From Streptomyces coryli (GTDB taxonomy: Bacteria; Actinomycetota; Actinomycetes; Streptomycetales; Streptomycetaceae), in the NCBI RefSeq assembly GCF_011044975.1, contig NZ_JAAKZV010000047.1, positions 1 through 40,424 of the forward strand: a DNA stretch of 40,424 bases. Direction: 5' to 3'. The notes beneath the pieces are model-generated. The model worked only from the letters and a program-made list of their open reading frames with translations, did not search any database and was not told the DNA's origin. Positions 23,008-31,913 of the stretch are shown one piece after another (within the stretch, counting starts at the first letter, position 1; every line of letters starts with the position of its first letter). The position numbers and the translations under genes are program-made.

Positions 23008-23852
23008 CCACCCAGCCCGACTTCGACCGCGAGACCGCCGTCACTCCGCGAGCCGGTGAGCCCGGCGCGTACGACACCGACCTGCCCGGCAGCTTCCGCA
23101 TCGGCATGGGCATCAACGGCGGGCTGCTGCTGTCCGTCGCCGCCCGCGCGCTGCAGGCCGAGCTGGGGCAGGGCGAGGACGCGCACCGGGACCCGTTCTC
23201 GATCAGCGCCTACTACCTGACCACGTCGGCCGCCGGCCCGGCCACCGTGCGCACCGAGACGCTGCGCCGGGGCCGTACGGTCTCCACCGGCGCGGCCACG
23301 CTCACTCAGCCCGGCGAGGACGGCGAGCCGGTCGAACGGCTGCGCGCGCTGGCCACCTTCGGCGACCTCAACGGGCACGACAACGGCGACGTCCGCACCA
23401 CCGCCAAGCCGCCGCAGCTGCCGCCGCCGGAGCAGTGCGTGACCTCGGACCAGGCGCCGAAGGAGTTCACCCACGCCGCGCCGCTGCTGAAGCGCATCGA
23501 CGTCCGGCTCGACCCCGACACCGTCGGCTGGGCGGTGGGCGAGCCATCGCACCGTGGCGAGATCCGCGGCTGGTTCCGGCTGCCGGAGGGCCGCGAGCCC
23601 GACCCGCTGCTGCTCCTGCTGGTCGCGGACGTGCTGCCGCCGGTCACCTTCGACCTGGGCATCATCGACTGGGCGCCGACCCTGGAACTGACCGCCCACG
23701 TCCGCGCGCACCCCGCGCCGGGCTGGCTGCGTGTGGTGCACTCCACCCGCAACTTCGCCGACGGTTATCTGGAGGAGGACGCGGAGATCTGGGACTCGAC
23801 GGACCGGCTGGTCGCCCAGTCGCGGCAGCTGGCGCGGGTGCGTACGACCTGA
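23004..23852 (+). CDS. Acyl-CoA thioesterase-like protein (hotdog family)
   Basis: A 282-aa two-hotdog protein of the TesB-like thioesterase superfamily. The first half contains INGGLLLSVAARAL and DPFSISAYYLTTSAAGPATVRTETLRRGRTVSTGAATLTQ; the second half contains LLLLVADVLPPVTFDLGIIDWAPTLELTAHVRAHPAPGWLRVVHSTRNFADGYLEEDAEIWDSTDRLVAQSRQLARVR. These are the usual sequence landmarks of the family. The start is a TTG at 23004, decided by GGAAGGA 8 nt upstream and overlap with the TetR stop. Expression should follow the TetR gene. Confidence 0.85.
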   Translation: MTTQPDFDRETAVTPRAGEPGAYDTDLPGSFRIGMGINGGLLLSVAARALQAELGQGEDAHRDPFSISAYYLTTSAAGPATVRTETLRRGRTVSTGAATLTQPGEDGEPVERLRALATFGDLNGHDNGDVRTTAKPPQLPPPEQCVTSDQAPKEFTHAAPLLKRIDVRLDPDTVGWAVGEPSHRGEIRGWFRLPEGREPDPLLLLLVADVLPPVTFDLGIIDWAPTLELTAHVRAHPAPGWLRVVHSTRNFADGYLEEDAEIWDSTDRLVAQSRQLARVRTT

Positions 23853-23916
23853 ACCCCGAGACCGGGGACGGCGCGCCGGGTATTACCCGCGCGCCCCCGG
23901 TGGTACCCATGCCCTC

Positions 23917-25335
23917 GTGGAGTGGTTCACCGACGACGGCTACTACTGGGCCCGGCTGGTCTTCCAGCGCGGGCTCGCCGCGCTCTACTGCGTGGCGTTC
24001 CTCGCCGCCGCGAATCAGTTCCGGGTGCTGATCGGCGAGCGCGGCATCACGCCGGTGCCGCGCTTCACCGCCCAGGTGCCGTTCAAGGCCGCGCCCAGCC
24101 TCTTCCAGCTCCGCTACTCCGACCGGCTGTTCGCCGCCGTCGCCTGGACAGGGGCGGCGCTGGCGGCGGCCGTCGTGCTCGGGGCGGCGGATGCCGTACC
24201 GCTGTGGGCGGCGATGGTGATCTGGCTCGTGCTCTGGGCGCTGTACATGTCGATCGTCAACGTCGGCCAGACCTGGTACGGCTTCGGGTGGGAGTCGCTG
24301 CTGCTGGAGACCGGATTCCTCGCCGTCTTCCTCGGCAACGATGAGACCGCCCCGCCGATCCTCATCCTCTTCCTGCTCCGCTGGCTGCTGTTCCGGGTGG
24401 AGTTCGGGGCCGGGTTGATCAAGATGCGCGGCGACCGCTGCTGGCGCGATCTGACCTGCCTGTACTACCACCACGAGACGCAGCCGATGCCGGGCCCGCT
24501 GAGCTGGTTCTTCCACCATCTGCCGAAGCCGCTGCACAAGGTCGAGACCGCCGCGAACCACGTCGCCCAGCTGGGCCTGCCGGTCCTCCTCTTCCTCCCG
24601 CAGCCGGTCGCCACCGCCGCCGCCCTCGCCATCGCCGTCACCCAGCTGTGGCTGGTGATCTCCGGCAACTTCTCCTGGCTGAACTGGATCACGATCCTGC
24701 TGGCGCTCTCCGCCGTCCAACTGCCGCTCCCGGACCGCGACCTCCCCGACGCCCCGCTCTGGTTCACGACCCTCGTCTGCGCCGCCACCGCCCTCGTGCT
24801 CGTCCTCAGCTACCGGCCGGCCCGCAACCTCCTCTCCCGGCAGCAGAAGATGAACGCCTCCTTCAACTCCCTGCACCTGGTGAACACTTACGGCGCCTTC
24901 GGCTCCATCACCCGCGTCCGCCAGGAGATCGTCATCGAGGGCACGGACGAACCCGTCCTGACACCGTCGACGCGCTGGCAGGAATACGAGTTCAAGGGCA
25001 AGCCCGGCGACCCCCACCGCCTCCCGCGCCAGTACGCGCCGTACCACCTGCGCCTCGACTGGCTGATGTGGTTCGCGGCGATGTCACCGTCGTACGCGGT
25101 GCGCTGGTTCCCGTCGCTGATCGCCAAGCTCCTCGACAACGACCGCCACCTCACCAAGCTGCTCCGCCACAACCCCTTCGCGACCGGCCCGCCGCCGACG
25201 TACATCCGGGCCCGGCTGTACCACTACACGTACTCCGACTGGCAGGAGCTCCGCGCCACCGGCAACTGGTGGCACCGCGAACTGGTCGGCGAGTATCTGC
25301 CGCCGGTCAGGCAGAGCGATCTGGTATCGGGTTAG
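23917..25335 (+). CDS. Lipase maturation factor (LMF1) family membrane protein
   Basis: A 472-aa multi-pass membrane protein with six or more hydrophobic segments in the first 300 residues. It has the LMF1-family landmarks TWYGFGWESLLLETGFLAVFLG, LLRWLLFRVEFGAGLIKMRGDRCWRDLTCLYYHHETQPMPGPLSWFFHHLP and, in the soluble C-terminal third, YGAFGSITRVRQEIVIEGT, WQEYEFKGKPGDP and QYAPYHLRLDWLMWFAA. In animals LMF1 folds secreted lipases in the ER; the bacterial role is unproven. The start is GTG at 23917, with TACCCA 7 nt upstream. It follows the thioesterase after 64 nt and its 3' end overlaps the convergent XRE-type gene by 29 bp. Confidence 0.88.
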   Translation: MEWFTDDGYYWARLVFQRGLAALYCVAFLAAANQFRVLIGERGITPVPRFTAQVPFKAAPSLFQLRYSDRLFAAVAWTGAALAAAVVLGAADAVPLWAAMVIWLVLWALYMSIVNVGQTWYGFGWESLLLETGFLAVFLGNDETAPPILILFLLRWLLFRVEFGAGLIKMRGDRCWRDLTCLYYHHETQPMPGPLSWFFHHLPKPLHKVETAANHVAQLGLPVLLFLPQPVATAAALAIAVTQLWLVISGNFSWLNWITILLALSAVQLPLPDRDLPDAPLWFTTLVCAATALVLVLSYRPARNLLSRQQKMNASFNSLHLVNTYGAFGSITRVRQEIVIEGTDEPVLTPSTRWQEYEFKGKPGDPHRLPRQYAPYHLRLDWLMWFAAMSPSYAVRWFPSLIAKLLDNDRHLTKLLRHNPFATGPPPTYIRARLYHYTYSDWQELRATGNWWHRELVGEYLPPVRQSDLVSG

Positions 25336-26182
25336 CGCCGCCGTCCACGCCCATGTCCTGCAACCCGATCACCCGCAGCAGCTCCAGCCGCTGGGCCGTA
25401 TCGCTGCCCGGAGGGGCCGTGTAGAGCACCAGACGCTGGTCGTGTGCCGGGCTGAGGAGTACCTCGCAGTCCACCTCCAGCAGCCCCACCACGGGATGCA
25501 CGAATCGCTTCGCGGAGGAGCGTCGGACGCCGACCTCATGTTGCTCCCACAGCTCCGCGAACTCCGTGCTCACCTCCCGCAACCGCCGTACCAGCGCCGC
25601 CAGCCGGGCGTCGTCCGGGCGCTTGGCGAGCGTCGCGCGGAGGTCGGCGGCCTGGGCGCGGGCCAGCTCCGGGCGGTCCTCGGGCGGGAAGCCCGCGATG
25701 GTGGCGGGGTCGGTGAAGAAGCGCCAGGGGATGTTGCGTTCGGCCGCGGGACGGGAGGCGTAGTCGCCGTGCATCGCCTTCGCCATGGCGTTCTGCGCGA
25801 GCACGTCGCCGCGGTCGCTCACGACCATGGCCGGGTTCTCCGTCAGCCGGTCGAGGATCAGCAGCAGCCCGGGGCGTACGTGGTCGGTCGCCTCGTGCTG
25901 CGGCGGCGGCTCCTCCCCCGCCAGCCGGAAGAGGTGGTCGCGTTCGTCGTCCGTCAGCCGCAGCGCCCGCGCCAGCGCGCCCAGCATCTGCCGCGAGGGG
26001 CGCGGGCCGCGGGCCTGCTCGAGCCGGGTGTAGTAGTCGACGGACATGCCTGCCAGCTGGGCCACCTCCTCCCGGCGCAGTCCGGGCGTGCGGCGCCGCG
26101 GGCCCTCGGGCAGCCCTACGGCCGCCGGCGCGAGGCGGGTGCGGCAGCGGCGGAGGAAGTCGGCGAGCTCGGTGCGGTCCAC
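25307..26182 (-). CDS. XRE-family regulator with MmyB-like ligand domain
   Basis: A 291-aa regulator. The N-terminal HTH (about residues 2-75) carries LADFLRRCRTRLAP...RRTPGLRREEVAQLAGMSVDYYTRLEQARGPRPSRQMLGALARAL. The C-terminal half is the MmyB/MLTR-type sensor domain (PAMVVSDRGDVLAQNAMAKAM, IPWRFFTDPATIAGFP, HPVVGLLEVDCEVLLSPAHDQRLVLYTAPPGSDTAQRLELL), proposed in this family to bind fatty-acid-like ligands. I chose the GTG at 26182; the open frame extends upstream to 26293 over the divergent promoter. It is divergent from the epimerase gene, the usual target arrangement for this family. Confidence 0.88.
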   Translation of the reverse strand: MDRTELADFLRRCRTRLAPAAVGLPEGPRRRTPGLRREEVAQLAGMSVDYYTRLEQARGPRPSRQMLGALARALRLTDDERDHLFRLAGEEPPPQHEATDHVRPGLLLILDRLTENPAMVVSDRGDVLAQNAMAKAMHGDYASRPAAERNIPWRFFTDPATIAGFPPEDRPELARAQAADLRATLAKRPDDARLAALVRRLREVSTEFAELWEQHEVGVRRSSAKRFVHPVVGLLEVDCEVLLSPAHDQRLVLYTAPPGSDTAQRLELLRVIGLQDMGVDGGANPIPDRSA

Positions 26183-26310
26183 TCCCCCAGCATCACCCGG
26201 ATCCCGCGGCGCATCCAGGGACTGCCGATCCCCGGATAAGCGGGTCTCTCCCGCCCCGGCGCCGGCGGCCGCAGCCTGGGTCCGTAACCGCAATGATGAG
26301 GAGCACGACC

Positions 26311-27177
26311 ATGAAGATGCTGGTCACAGGCGCTACCGGCAGAGTGGGCAGCCGCGCGGTGCCGCGGCTGCTGCAGTGGGCGAACGGCCCAGACGACGAG
26401 GTTCGGGTGCTGGTCCGGACCGCCGAGAAAGGCGAACCGGCGGCCGCGCTCGGCGCGGTCCCGGTGGTGGGCGACCTGCGCGACGCCGAGGCCCGGCGCA
26501 AGGCGCTTGCCGGGGTGGACGCGGTGGTGCACACCGCGGTGGCGTTCCGCGGGGTGCCGGACGAGGAGGCGTACGCGGTCAACCGCGACGCGACCCTGGG
26601 ACTCGCGCGGGACGCGGTGGCCGAGGGCGTCGGCCGCTTCCTCTTCACGAGCACCACGCTGGTCTACGGGCCAGGCCGCGGCCGTCCGGCCACCGAGGCG
26701 GACGAGCCGCGGGCCGGCGGGGTGCTGGACGGCGCGTATCCGCAGTCGAAGCGGGACGCGGAGCGGGAGCTGCGGGAGCTGGCCGCCGCCGACGGCCTCG
26801 ACCTGCGCATCGCCCGCCTCGGCTTCGTCTACGGCGACGGCGACCCGCACCTGCCGGAGGCGGCGCGGCAGGCCATGGACTGGCCGGCCCACCAGGGCCT
26901 GCACTGCGTGCACCACGCGGACGTGGCGCGGGCGCTGTGGCGGATCCTGCGGTCGGCCGACGCCGCCGGCGGCACGTACAACGTGGTCGACGACGCACCG
27001 CTGTCCGCGGCGGAGATCCTGGAGCTGAACGGCACCGCGCTGCCGGACGGCATGGCGGACCGGGGGCTCGCCGACCCGTGGTGGCAGGTCATGTCCAACC
27101 GCCGCCTCCGGGACGAGCTGGGCTTCCGCCCGCTGTACCCGACGGTATGGACGGCGAGGGACGCGGGCGCGCTCTGA
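26311..27177 (+). CDS. NAD(P)-dependent epimerase/dehydratase (extended SDR)
   Basis: A 288-aa extended short-chain dehydrogenase. The cofactor motif is MLVTGATGRVGSRAV at the N-terminus; the catalytic region has FTSTTLVYG and the Y-x-x-x-K motif as AYPQSKRDAE. The C-terminal part (VDDAPLSAAEILELN...GLADPWWQVMSNRRLRDELGFRPLYPT) is typical of NAD-dependent sugar-epimerase-like proteins. The substrate is unknown. The start is ATG at 26311 behind GAGGAG; in-frame ATGs at 26293/26296 overlap that ribosome site. It is divergent from and probably controlled by the XRE/MmyB-like regulator. Confidence 0.88.
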   Translation: MKMLVTGATGRVGSRAVPRLLQWANGPDDEVRVLVRTAEKGEPAAALGAVPVVGDLRDAEARRKALAGVDAVVHTAVAFRGVPDEEAYAVNRDATLGLARDAVAEGVGRFLFTSTTLVYGPGRGRPATEADEPRAGGVLDGAYPQSKRDAERELRELAAADGLDLRIARLGFVYGDGDPHLPEAARQAMDWPAHQGLHCVHHADVARALWRILRSADAAGGTYNVVDDAPLSAAEILELNGTALPDGMADRGLADPWWQVMSNRRLRDELGFRPLYPTVWTARDAGAL

Positions 27178-27180
27178 CTG

Positions 27181-27222
27181 TCAAGCCCGTCCGGCGTTTG
27201 AGGACGAGCGCGAAGCGCGATC
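27181..27222 (+). repeat. 42-bp dispersed Streptomyces repeat, copy A
   Basis: Begins TCAAGCCCGTCCGGCG and ends AAGCGCGATC, starting 3 bp after the epimerase stop. Copy B at 28775-28816 is identical except for one base (T versus C at position 17) and has the same orientation. This sequence type is common between genes in Streptomyces (from memory). Confidence 0.8.
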
Positions 27223-27270
27223 GGCCGGAGGCCGCGGCGGACGCGATCCGCCACCGGCCTCCGGATCGCG
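27216..27270. terminator. Bidirectional terminator between epimerase and permease
   Basis: A nested hairpin: CGCGAT...ATCGCG outside, CCGGAGGCCG (27225-27234) with CGGCCTCCGG (27255-27264) as the main stem, and GCGGA (27237-27241) with TCCGC (27247-27251) inside. It fills the gap between two convergent stops, and its outer left arm is the end of repeat copy A. Confidence 0.75.
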
Positions 27271-28653
27271 TCAGCGTGCGGCTTCCGCCCGCCGCTTGTC
27301 CACGACCACCGACGCGCCCGCCACCACGACCGTCACGATCCCCGCGCACATCAGGTTGTTCCGGTTCGCCGAATCGGTCAGCATCAGCGCCGTCAGCGCC
27401 ACCATCCCCGCCATCGCGATCCAGGTCAGATACGGGAAGCCCCACATCTTCACCGCGAGCCGGGCCGGGTCCTCGCGCTCCAGCTTCCGGCGCAGCCGCA
27501 GCTGCGAGACGGCCACCATGAACCAGACGATCAGCAGCAGCGCGCCGACGGCGTTGGCGAGGAACTTGAAGATGGTGTCCGGCCAGTACACGTTCAGCAG
27601 CACCGCGACGTAGCAGAAGGCCACCGACGCGAGCACCGCGGCCTGCGGGACACCCTCGCCGGATACCTTCAGCAGGGCCTTCGGGGCCTGGCCGCGGTCG
27701 GCGAGCGAGTAGATCATGCGGGAGGCGCCGTAGATGTTGGCGTTCAGCGCGGAGAGCAGCGCGATGACGGCGATGACCTCGATGAGGCGGCCGGTACCCG
27801 GGATACCGATCATGTCGAGGACGGTGGCGTACGGGCTGGCCGCCGGGTTCACCTTGTCCCAGGGCAGCAGCGCGGCGATGACGATCATGGAGCCGACGTA
27901 GAAGAGCAGGATGCGCAGCACCGCGCTCCGTACCGCCTTCGCGATCGACCGCTCCGGGTCCTCGGCCTCGCCGGCGGCGATGGTGGCCGCCTCCAGGCCG
28001 CCGAAGGAGAAGATCACCATCAGCAGGCCGGCGGACACGCCGTCCCAGCCCTTGGGGGTGAAGCCGCCGTTGTCGGTGAGGTTCGACAGCCCGCCCGGCA
28101 CGTCCGAGAACACGCCGCAGATGGCCAGGACGCCGAGGATCAGGAAGCCGATCACGGCCGCGACCTTGATCGCGGCGAACCAGAACTCGGACTCACCGAA
28201 GAACCGCACCCCGCGCAGATTGAGCGCGGTGAAGACGACGACGAACAGCAGCACCAGCGCCCACTGCGGGGCGTCCGGGAACCACGCGTGCACGAACCCG
28301 GCGGCCGCGGTGGCCTCGATCGCGAGCACGACCACCAGCAGGATCCAGTACAGCCACCCGACGGTGAACCCGGCCCAGCGGCCCAGCGCCCGCTCGGCAT
28401 GGGTGGAGAAGGAGCCGCTGGACGGGTACGCGGCGGACATCTCGCCCATCATGCGCATGACCAGCAGCACCAGCCCGCCGGCCAGCAGATAGGAGAGGAT
28501 GATCGCCGGCCCGGCGGCCTGCAGCGCGGCACCGGAGCCGAGGAAGAGCCCGGAGCCGAGGGCGCCGCCCAGGGCGAGCATGGTCAGGTGGCGCTGCTTC
28601 AGCCGATGCGGAAGCGCCTGCGCTTGGCTCTCGGGGGGAGCGGTGGTCTTCAT
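27271..28653 (-). CDS. APC-family amino acid permease
   Basis: A 460-aa amino acid/proton symporter with 12 predicted membrane segments. Family landmarks: LKQRHLTMLALGGALGSGLFLGSG at the start (the GxxxGxGxFxG motif of TM1), FGGLEAATIAAGEAEDPERSIAKAV in the middle, and SALNANIYGASRMIYSLADRGQAPK. The overall order resembles the GABA/aromatic/proline permease (AAT) subgroup. The start is ATG at 28653; the frame is open to 28695 but the extra part is weak. No good ribosome site is seen. It is flanked on both sides by copies of the dispersed repeat in the same orientation. Confidence 0.9.
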   Translation of the reverse strand: MKTTAPPESQAQALPHRLKQRHLTMLALGGALGSGLFLGSGAALQAAGPAIILSYLLAGGLVLLVMRMMGEMSAAYPSSGSFSTHAERALGRWAGFTVGWLYWILLVVVLAIEATAAAGFVHAWFPDAPQWALVLLFVVVFTALNLRGVRFFGESEFWFAAIKVAAVIGFLILGVLAICGVFSDVPGGLSNLTDNGGFTPKGWDGVSAGLLMVIFSFGGLEAATIAAGEAEDPERSIAKAVRSAVLRILLFYVGSMIVIAALLPWDKVNPAASPYATVLDMIGIPGTGRLIEVIAVIALLSALNANIYGASRMIYSLADRGQAPKALLKVSGEGVPQAAVLASVAFCYVAVLLNVYWPDTIFKFLANAVGALLLIVWFMVAVSQLRLRRKLEREDPARLAVKMWGFPYLTWIAMAGMVALTALMLTDSANRNNLMCAGIVTVVVAGASVVVDKRRAEAAR

Positions 28654-28774
28654 GGGGGACGGTCCAGGAGGTGCGGTGGGGCAGGAAAGATCCACAGGCT
28701 AGCCGCCGAGCCCGCTCCCCGAACAGACGTGCCCGAATACCGGACAGTCACTCATCGGCGCAAAGCACGCGAAA

Positions 28775-28816
28775 TCAAGCCCGTCCGGCGCTTGAGGACG
28801 AGCGCGAAGCGCGATC
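28775..28816 (+). repeat. 42-bp dispersed Streptomyces repeat, copy B
   Basis: Same orientation as copy A with one mismatch. Read on the minus strand it supplies the last 13 codons (starting DRASRSSSS) and the TGA stop of the transporter gene at 28775-29806. Confidence 0.8.
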
Positions 28817-29806
28817 CCCCCGAGCGACAGCTCCAACATCTGGCGCCGTCCGCGCCCATCGCTTAGCGATCACCGCACACACAATCAACTGCAGCTGATG
28901 GAACAACATCAACGGCAAAATCGTGATACTCGCGGCGGAGCCGAAGAGCACCGCAGCCATCGGCAGCCCATTCGCCAGACTCTTCTTCGACCCCGCGAAG
29001 ACGATCGCCACCCGGTCCTCCCGGCTGAACCCCATCCGCCGCGACAGCGTCGACGTGATCAGCAGCACCACCGCGAGCAGCACCCCCAGCACCCCGGCCA
29101 GCGCCAGCAGCCGCAGCGGGGTGACCTGGCTCCAGATGCCCTGGTTCATGCCTTCGCTGAAGGCCGTATAGACGACGAGCAGGATCGACGAGCGGTCCAC
29201 ATACCCCAGCACCCGCCGGTTCCGCTTCACGAACCCGCCGATCCACCGGCGCAGCACCTGCCCGGCGATGAACGGCAGCAGCAGCTGGGTGCCGATGCCC
29301 AGCAGACCGTCCGTCGAGAAGTCCGCCTTCGAGCCGATGAACCACGCCACCAGCAGCGGCGTCAGCACCATCCCGAGCAGCGCGGAGTACGTGCCGGCGC
29401 AGATCGCCGCCGGGACGTTGCCGCGGGCGATCGACGTGAAGGCGATCGACGACTGGATCGTCGACGGGACCAGGCACAGGAAGAGGAAGCCGGTGTACAG
29501 CTGCTCGGTCAGCAGCCACGGCACCAGTCCCCGCGCCGCCAGCCCCAGCAGCGGAAAGAGCACGAAGGTCGACGCGATCACGAAGAGGTGCAGCCTCCAC
29601 GCCCGCAGCCCGTCCAGCGCCTCGCGGGTGGACAGCCGCGCGCCGTAGAGGAAGAACAGCAGCCCGATGGCGACCTTGGACGCATCGGAGACCACCGTCT
29701 CTGCCGTACCGCTGGCCGGCAGCAGGGCGGCCAGGCCCACCACCGCCAGCAGGGTGAGCACGAAGGGGTCCAGCGGCAGCCAGGACGGTAGGGCGATGCG
29801 GCGCAT
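28775..29806 (-). CDS. Bile acid:sodium symporter-like (SBF-like) transporter
   Basis: A 343-aa membrane protein with about ten hydrophobic segments, of the SBF-like branch of the bile-acid/sodium symporter superfamily. Landmarks are FFLYGARLSTREALDGL, FLCLVPSTIQSSIAFTSIARGNVPAAICAGTYSALLGMVLTPLL, LLLPFIAGQVLRRW and VFAGSKKSLANGLPMA. The solute is unknown. The start is ATG at 29806 behind AAGGA. The C-terminal 13 residues and the stop come from dispersed repeat copy B, so the original end of the gene has been replaced; the membrane core is complete, so function is probably kept. Confidence 0.9.
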   Translation of the reverse strand: MRRIALPSWLPLDPFVLTLLAVVGLAALLPASGTAETVVSDASKVAIGLLFFLYGARLSTREALDGLRAWRLHLFVIASTFVLFPLLGLAARGLVPWLLTEQLYTGFLFLCLVPSTIQSSIAFTSIARGNVPAAICAGTYSALLGMVLTPLLVAWFIGSKADFSTDGLLGIGTQLLLPFIAGQVLRRWIGGFVKRNRRVLGYVDRSSILLVVYTAFSEGMNQGIWSQVTPLRLLALAGVLGVLLAVVLLITSTLSRRMGFSREDRVAIVFAGSKKSLANGLPMAAVLFGSAASITILPLMLFHQLQLIVCAVIAKRWARTAPDVGAVARGDRASRSSSSAGRA

Positions 29807-30049
29807 GACTTCCTTTTACGCTCCGTCTCCAGCGAGTCTTCGAGGGCTGCCTCACATTCTGCCCTCAGGGGTCTGGTGGCTCGCGGCGACCCGTGCTGCA
29901 CTCTCCTTCCGGGGGCCTTAATGGGGGAGGCTGCTTGTGACTCCACGGCGGAGATTCAGTGCAAGGTCTTCACATTTGCGCACGTCAATCGGTGTCTGCT
30001 GTACCGTCTGCGCGGGCGTATGACCCCCCAAGCCGCTAGGAGACCGGAA

Positions 30050-31873
30050 TTGCGCGAGTACACCGTCCCGTCGCTTGCGACGGCGCCCCAGGTCGGTGGA
30101 CTTGCGGACGCGGTTTTCGAACAGGCGGCCGCGGAACCGGATCGTCCGGCATTCGGCCGGAAGGTCGCCGGGCACTGGCGGAATGTGACCATCGGCACCT
30201 TCCGTGACGAGGTGGTGGCGGTCGCAAAGGGCCTGCTCGCCCAAGGCGTCCGTTTCGGCGACCGGGTGGGGCTGATGTCCCGTACCCGCTACGAATGGAC
30301 GCTCTTCGACTTCGCCCTGTGGTCCATAGGCGCCCAGCCGGTGCCGGTCTATCCGACGTCGTCGGCCGACCAGGTGCTGCACATCCTCAATGACTCCGCC
30401 GCGGTCGCCTGCATCGTCGAGCACGAGGACCACGCGATGACGGTCGGCTCCGTCATCGACAAGCTCCCCAAGCTCACCCGGCTGTGGCAGCTGGACGCCG
30501 ACGCCGCCGCCGACCTCGTCGCGGCAGGCGCGCACTTGGACGACGACGTGGTGGAGCGGCACCGCCTCGCGGTCACCCCGGACTCCGTCGCCACGGTCAT
30601 CTACACGTCGGGTACCACCGGTCGGCCGCGCGGCTGCACCATCACCCACGCCAACTTCATGTCGCAGTCGGACAACATCATCGAGCGCTATCCGCCGCTC
30701 TTCGAGAACCGCCCCGGCAACCGCCCGGCGACGCTGATGTTCCTGCCGCTCTCGCACGTCTTCGGCCGGATGATCGAGGTCACGGCCATCCGCGGCAAAA
30801 TCAAGCTCGGCCACACCCCGGACGTCCGCCCCGAGACGCTGCTGCCCGACCTCGCGGCCTTCCGCCCGAGCTTCATCCTCGCGGTGCCGCACATCTTCGA
30901 GAAGGTCTTCGCCGCCGCCCGCCGCAAGGCCGAGGCGCAGGGGAAGGCCGACGCCTTCGACAAGGCCGCCGACGTCGCCATCCGGTACGCGGCGGCGCAG
31001 GAGCAGCGCGCCTTCGATACGGGCCCGGGCCCGTCCGCGGCGCTGCGGATGCAGCACCAGGTCTTCGACAAGCTCGTCTACGCCAAGATCCGCGCCTCGC
31101 TCGGCGGCCGCTGCCGGTACGCGATGTCCGGCGGCTCCGCCATGCAGCGCCGGCTCGGCCTCTTCTTCGCCGGCGCGGGCCTGTCGGTGATCGAGGGTTA
31201 CGGCCTGACGGAGTCCACCGCCGCGGCCGCCGCCAACCCGTGGGAGCGCCCCCGCTACGGCACCGTCGGCGTCCCGATCCCCGGCATGACCGTGCACATC
31301 GCCCAGGACGGCGAGATCTGGCTGCGCGGCGGCCAGATCTTCTCCGGCTATACGGGCGAGCCGCAGGCCACGACGGCGGTGCTGCGCGACGGCTGGCTGG
31401 CGACCGGCGACGTCGGCGAGCTGGACGACGACGGCTATCTGACGATCACCGGCCGCAAGAAGGAAATGCTGGTCACCTCCAACGGCAAGACCGTCTCGCC
31501 GGTCGGCCTGGAGGACGGCGTCCGCAACCATCCGCTGGTCGCGCAGTGCCTGGTGGTCGGCAACGACCGCCCGTACATCGCCGCGCTCATCACGCTGGAG
31601 CCGGAAGGCGTCTCGCACTGGCTGAAGATGCGCGACAAGCCCGAGCTCACCGGCGCCGAACTGGTCCGCGACGAAGAGCTGGAGGCGGAGATCCGGCGGG
31701 CGGTGGTGGCGGCGAACACGCATGTCTCGCAGTCGGAGTCGATCAGGACCTTCCGCATCATGGCGACCCAGTTCACCGAGGACCAGGGCCTGCTGACGCC
31801 GTCGCTGAAGCTGAAGCGCAAGGCGATAGAGAAGGCGTACGCGAACGAGGTCGAGGCGCTGTACGGCGGCTGA
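30050..31873 (+). CDS. Long-chain fatty acid--CoA ligase (AMP-binding)
   Basis: A 607-aa acyl-activating enzyme making acyl-CoA via acyl-AMP for lipid metabolism. The adenylation motifs are complete: the P-loop YTSGTTGRPRG at 185-195, GYGLTEST, and TGDVGELDDDGYLTITGRKKEMLVTSNGKTVSP. The C-terminal lid ends SLKLKRKAIEKAY, with the catalytic-type Lys. The TTG at 30050 is chosen because AGGAG lies 7 nt before it and because the resulting MREYTVPSLATAP start fits the family; the frame is open back to 29876, and an ATG at 30020 lacks a ribosome site. The 243-bp upstream region contains TACCGT at 30002-30007 as a possible -10 box. Confidence 0.9.
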   Translation: MREYTVPSLATAPQVGGLADAVFEQAAAEPDRPAFGRKVAGHWRNVTIGTFRDEVVAVAKGLLAQGVRFGDRVGLMSRTRYEWTLFDFALWSIGAQPVPVYPTSSADQVLHILNDSAAVACIVEHEDHAMTVGSVIDKLPKLTRLWQLDADAAADLVAAGAHLDDDVVERHRLAVTPDSVATVIYTSGTTGRPRGCTITHANFMSQSDNIIERYPPLFENRPGNRPATLMFLPLSHVFGRMIEVTAIRGKIKLGHTPDVRPETLLPDLAAFRPSFILAVPHIFEKVFAAARRKAEAQGKADAFDKAADVAIRYAAAQEQRAFDTGPGPSAALRMQHQVFDKLVYAKIRASLGGRCRYAMSGGSAMQRRLGLFFAGAGLSVIEGYGLTESTAAAAANPWERPRYGTVGVPIPGMTVHIAQDGEIWLRGGQIFSGYTGEPQATTAVLRDGWLATGDVGELDDDGYLTITGRKKEMLVTSNGKTVSPVGLEDGVRNHPLVAQCLVVGNDRPYIAALITLEPEGVSHWLKMRDKPELTGAELVRDEELEAEIRRAVVAANTHVSQSESIRTFRIMATQFTEDQGLLTPSLKLKRKAIEKAYANEVEALYGG

Positions 31874-31913
31874 GCTGCCCGGTAGAACCTGTTCCTGATT
31901 GAGCGTCAGTTAT

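Noticed and set aside
28898-29791. Gln/Arg-rich plus-strand frame opposite the SBF-like transporter
   Set aside because: Shadow of a membrane-protein gene; low complexity.
29876-30049. Upstream extension of the acyl-CoA ligase frame
   Set aside because: It contains the likely promoter; AGGAG before the TTG at 30050 and the family-like N-terminus favour the shorter form.
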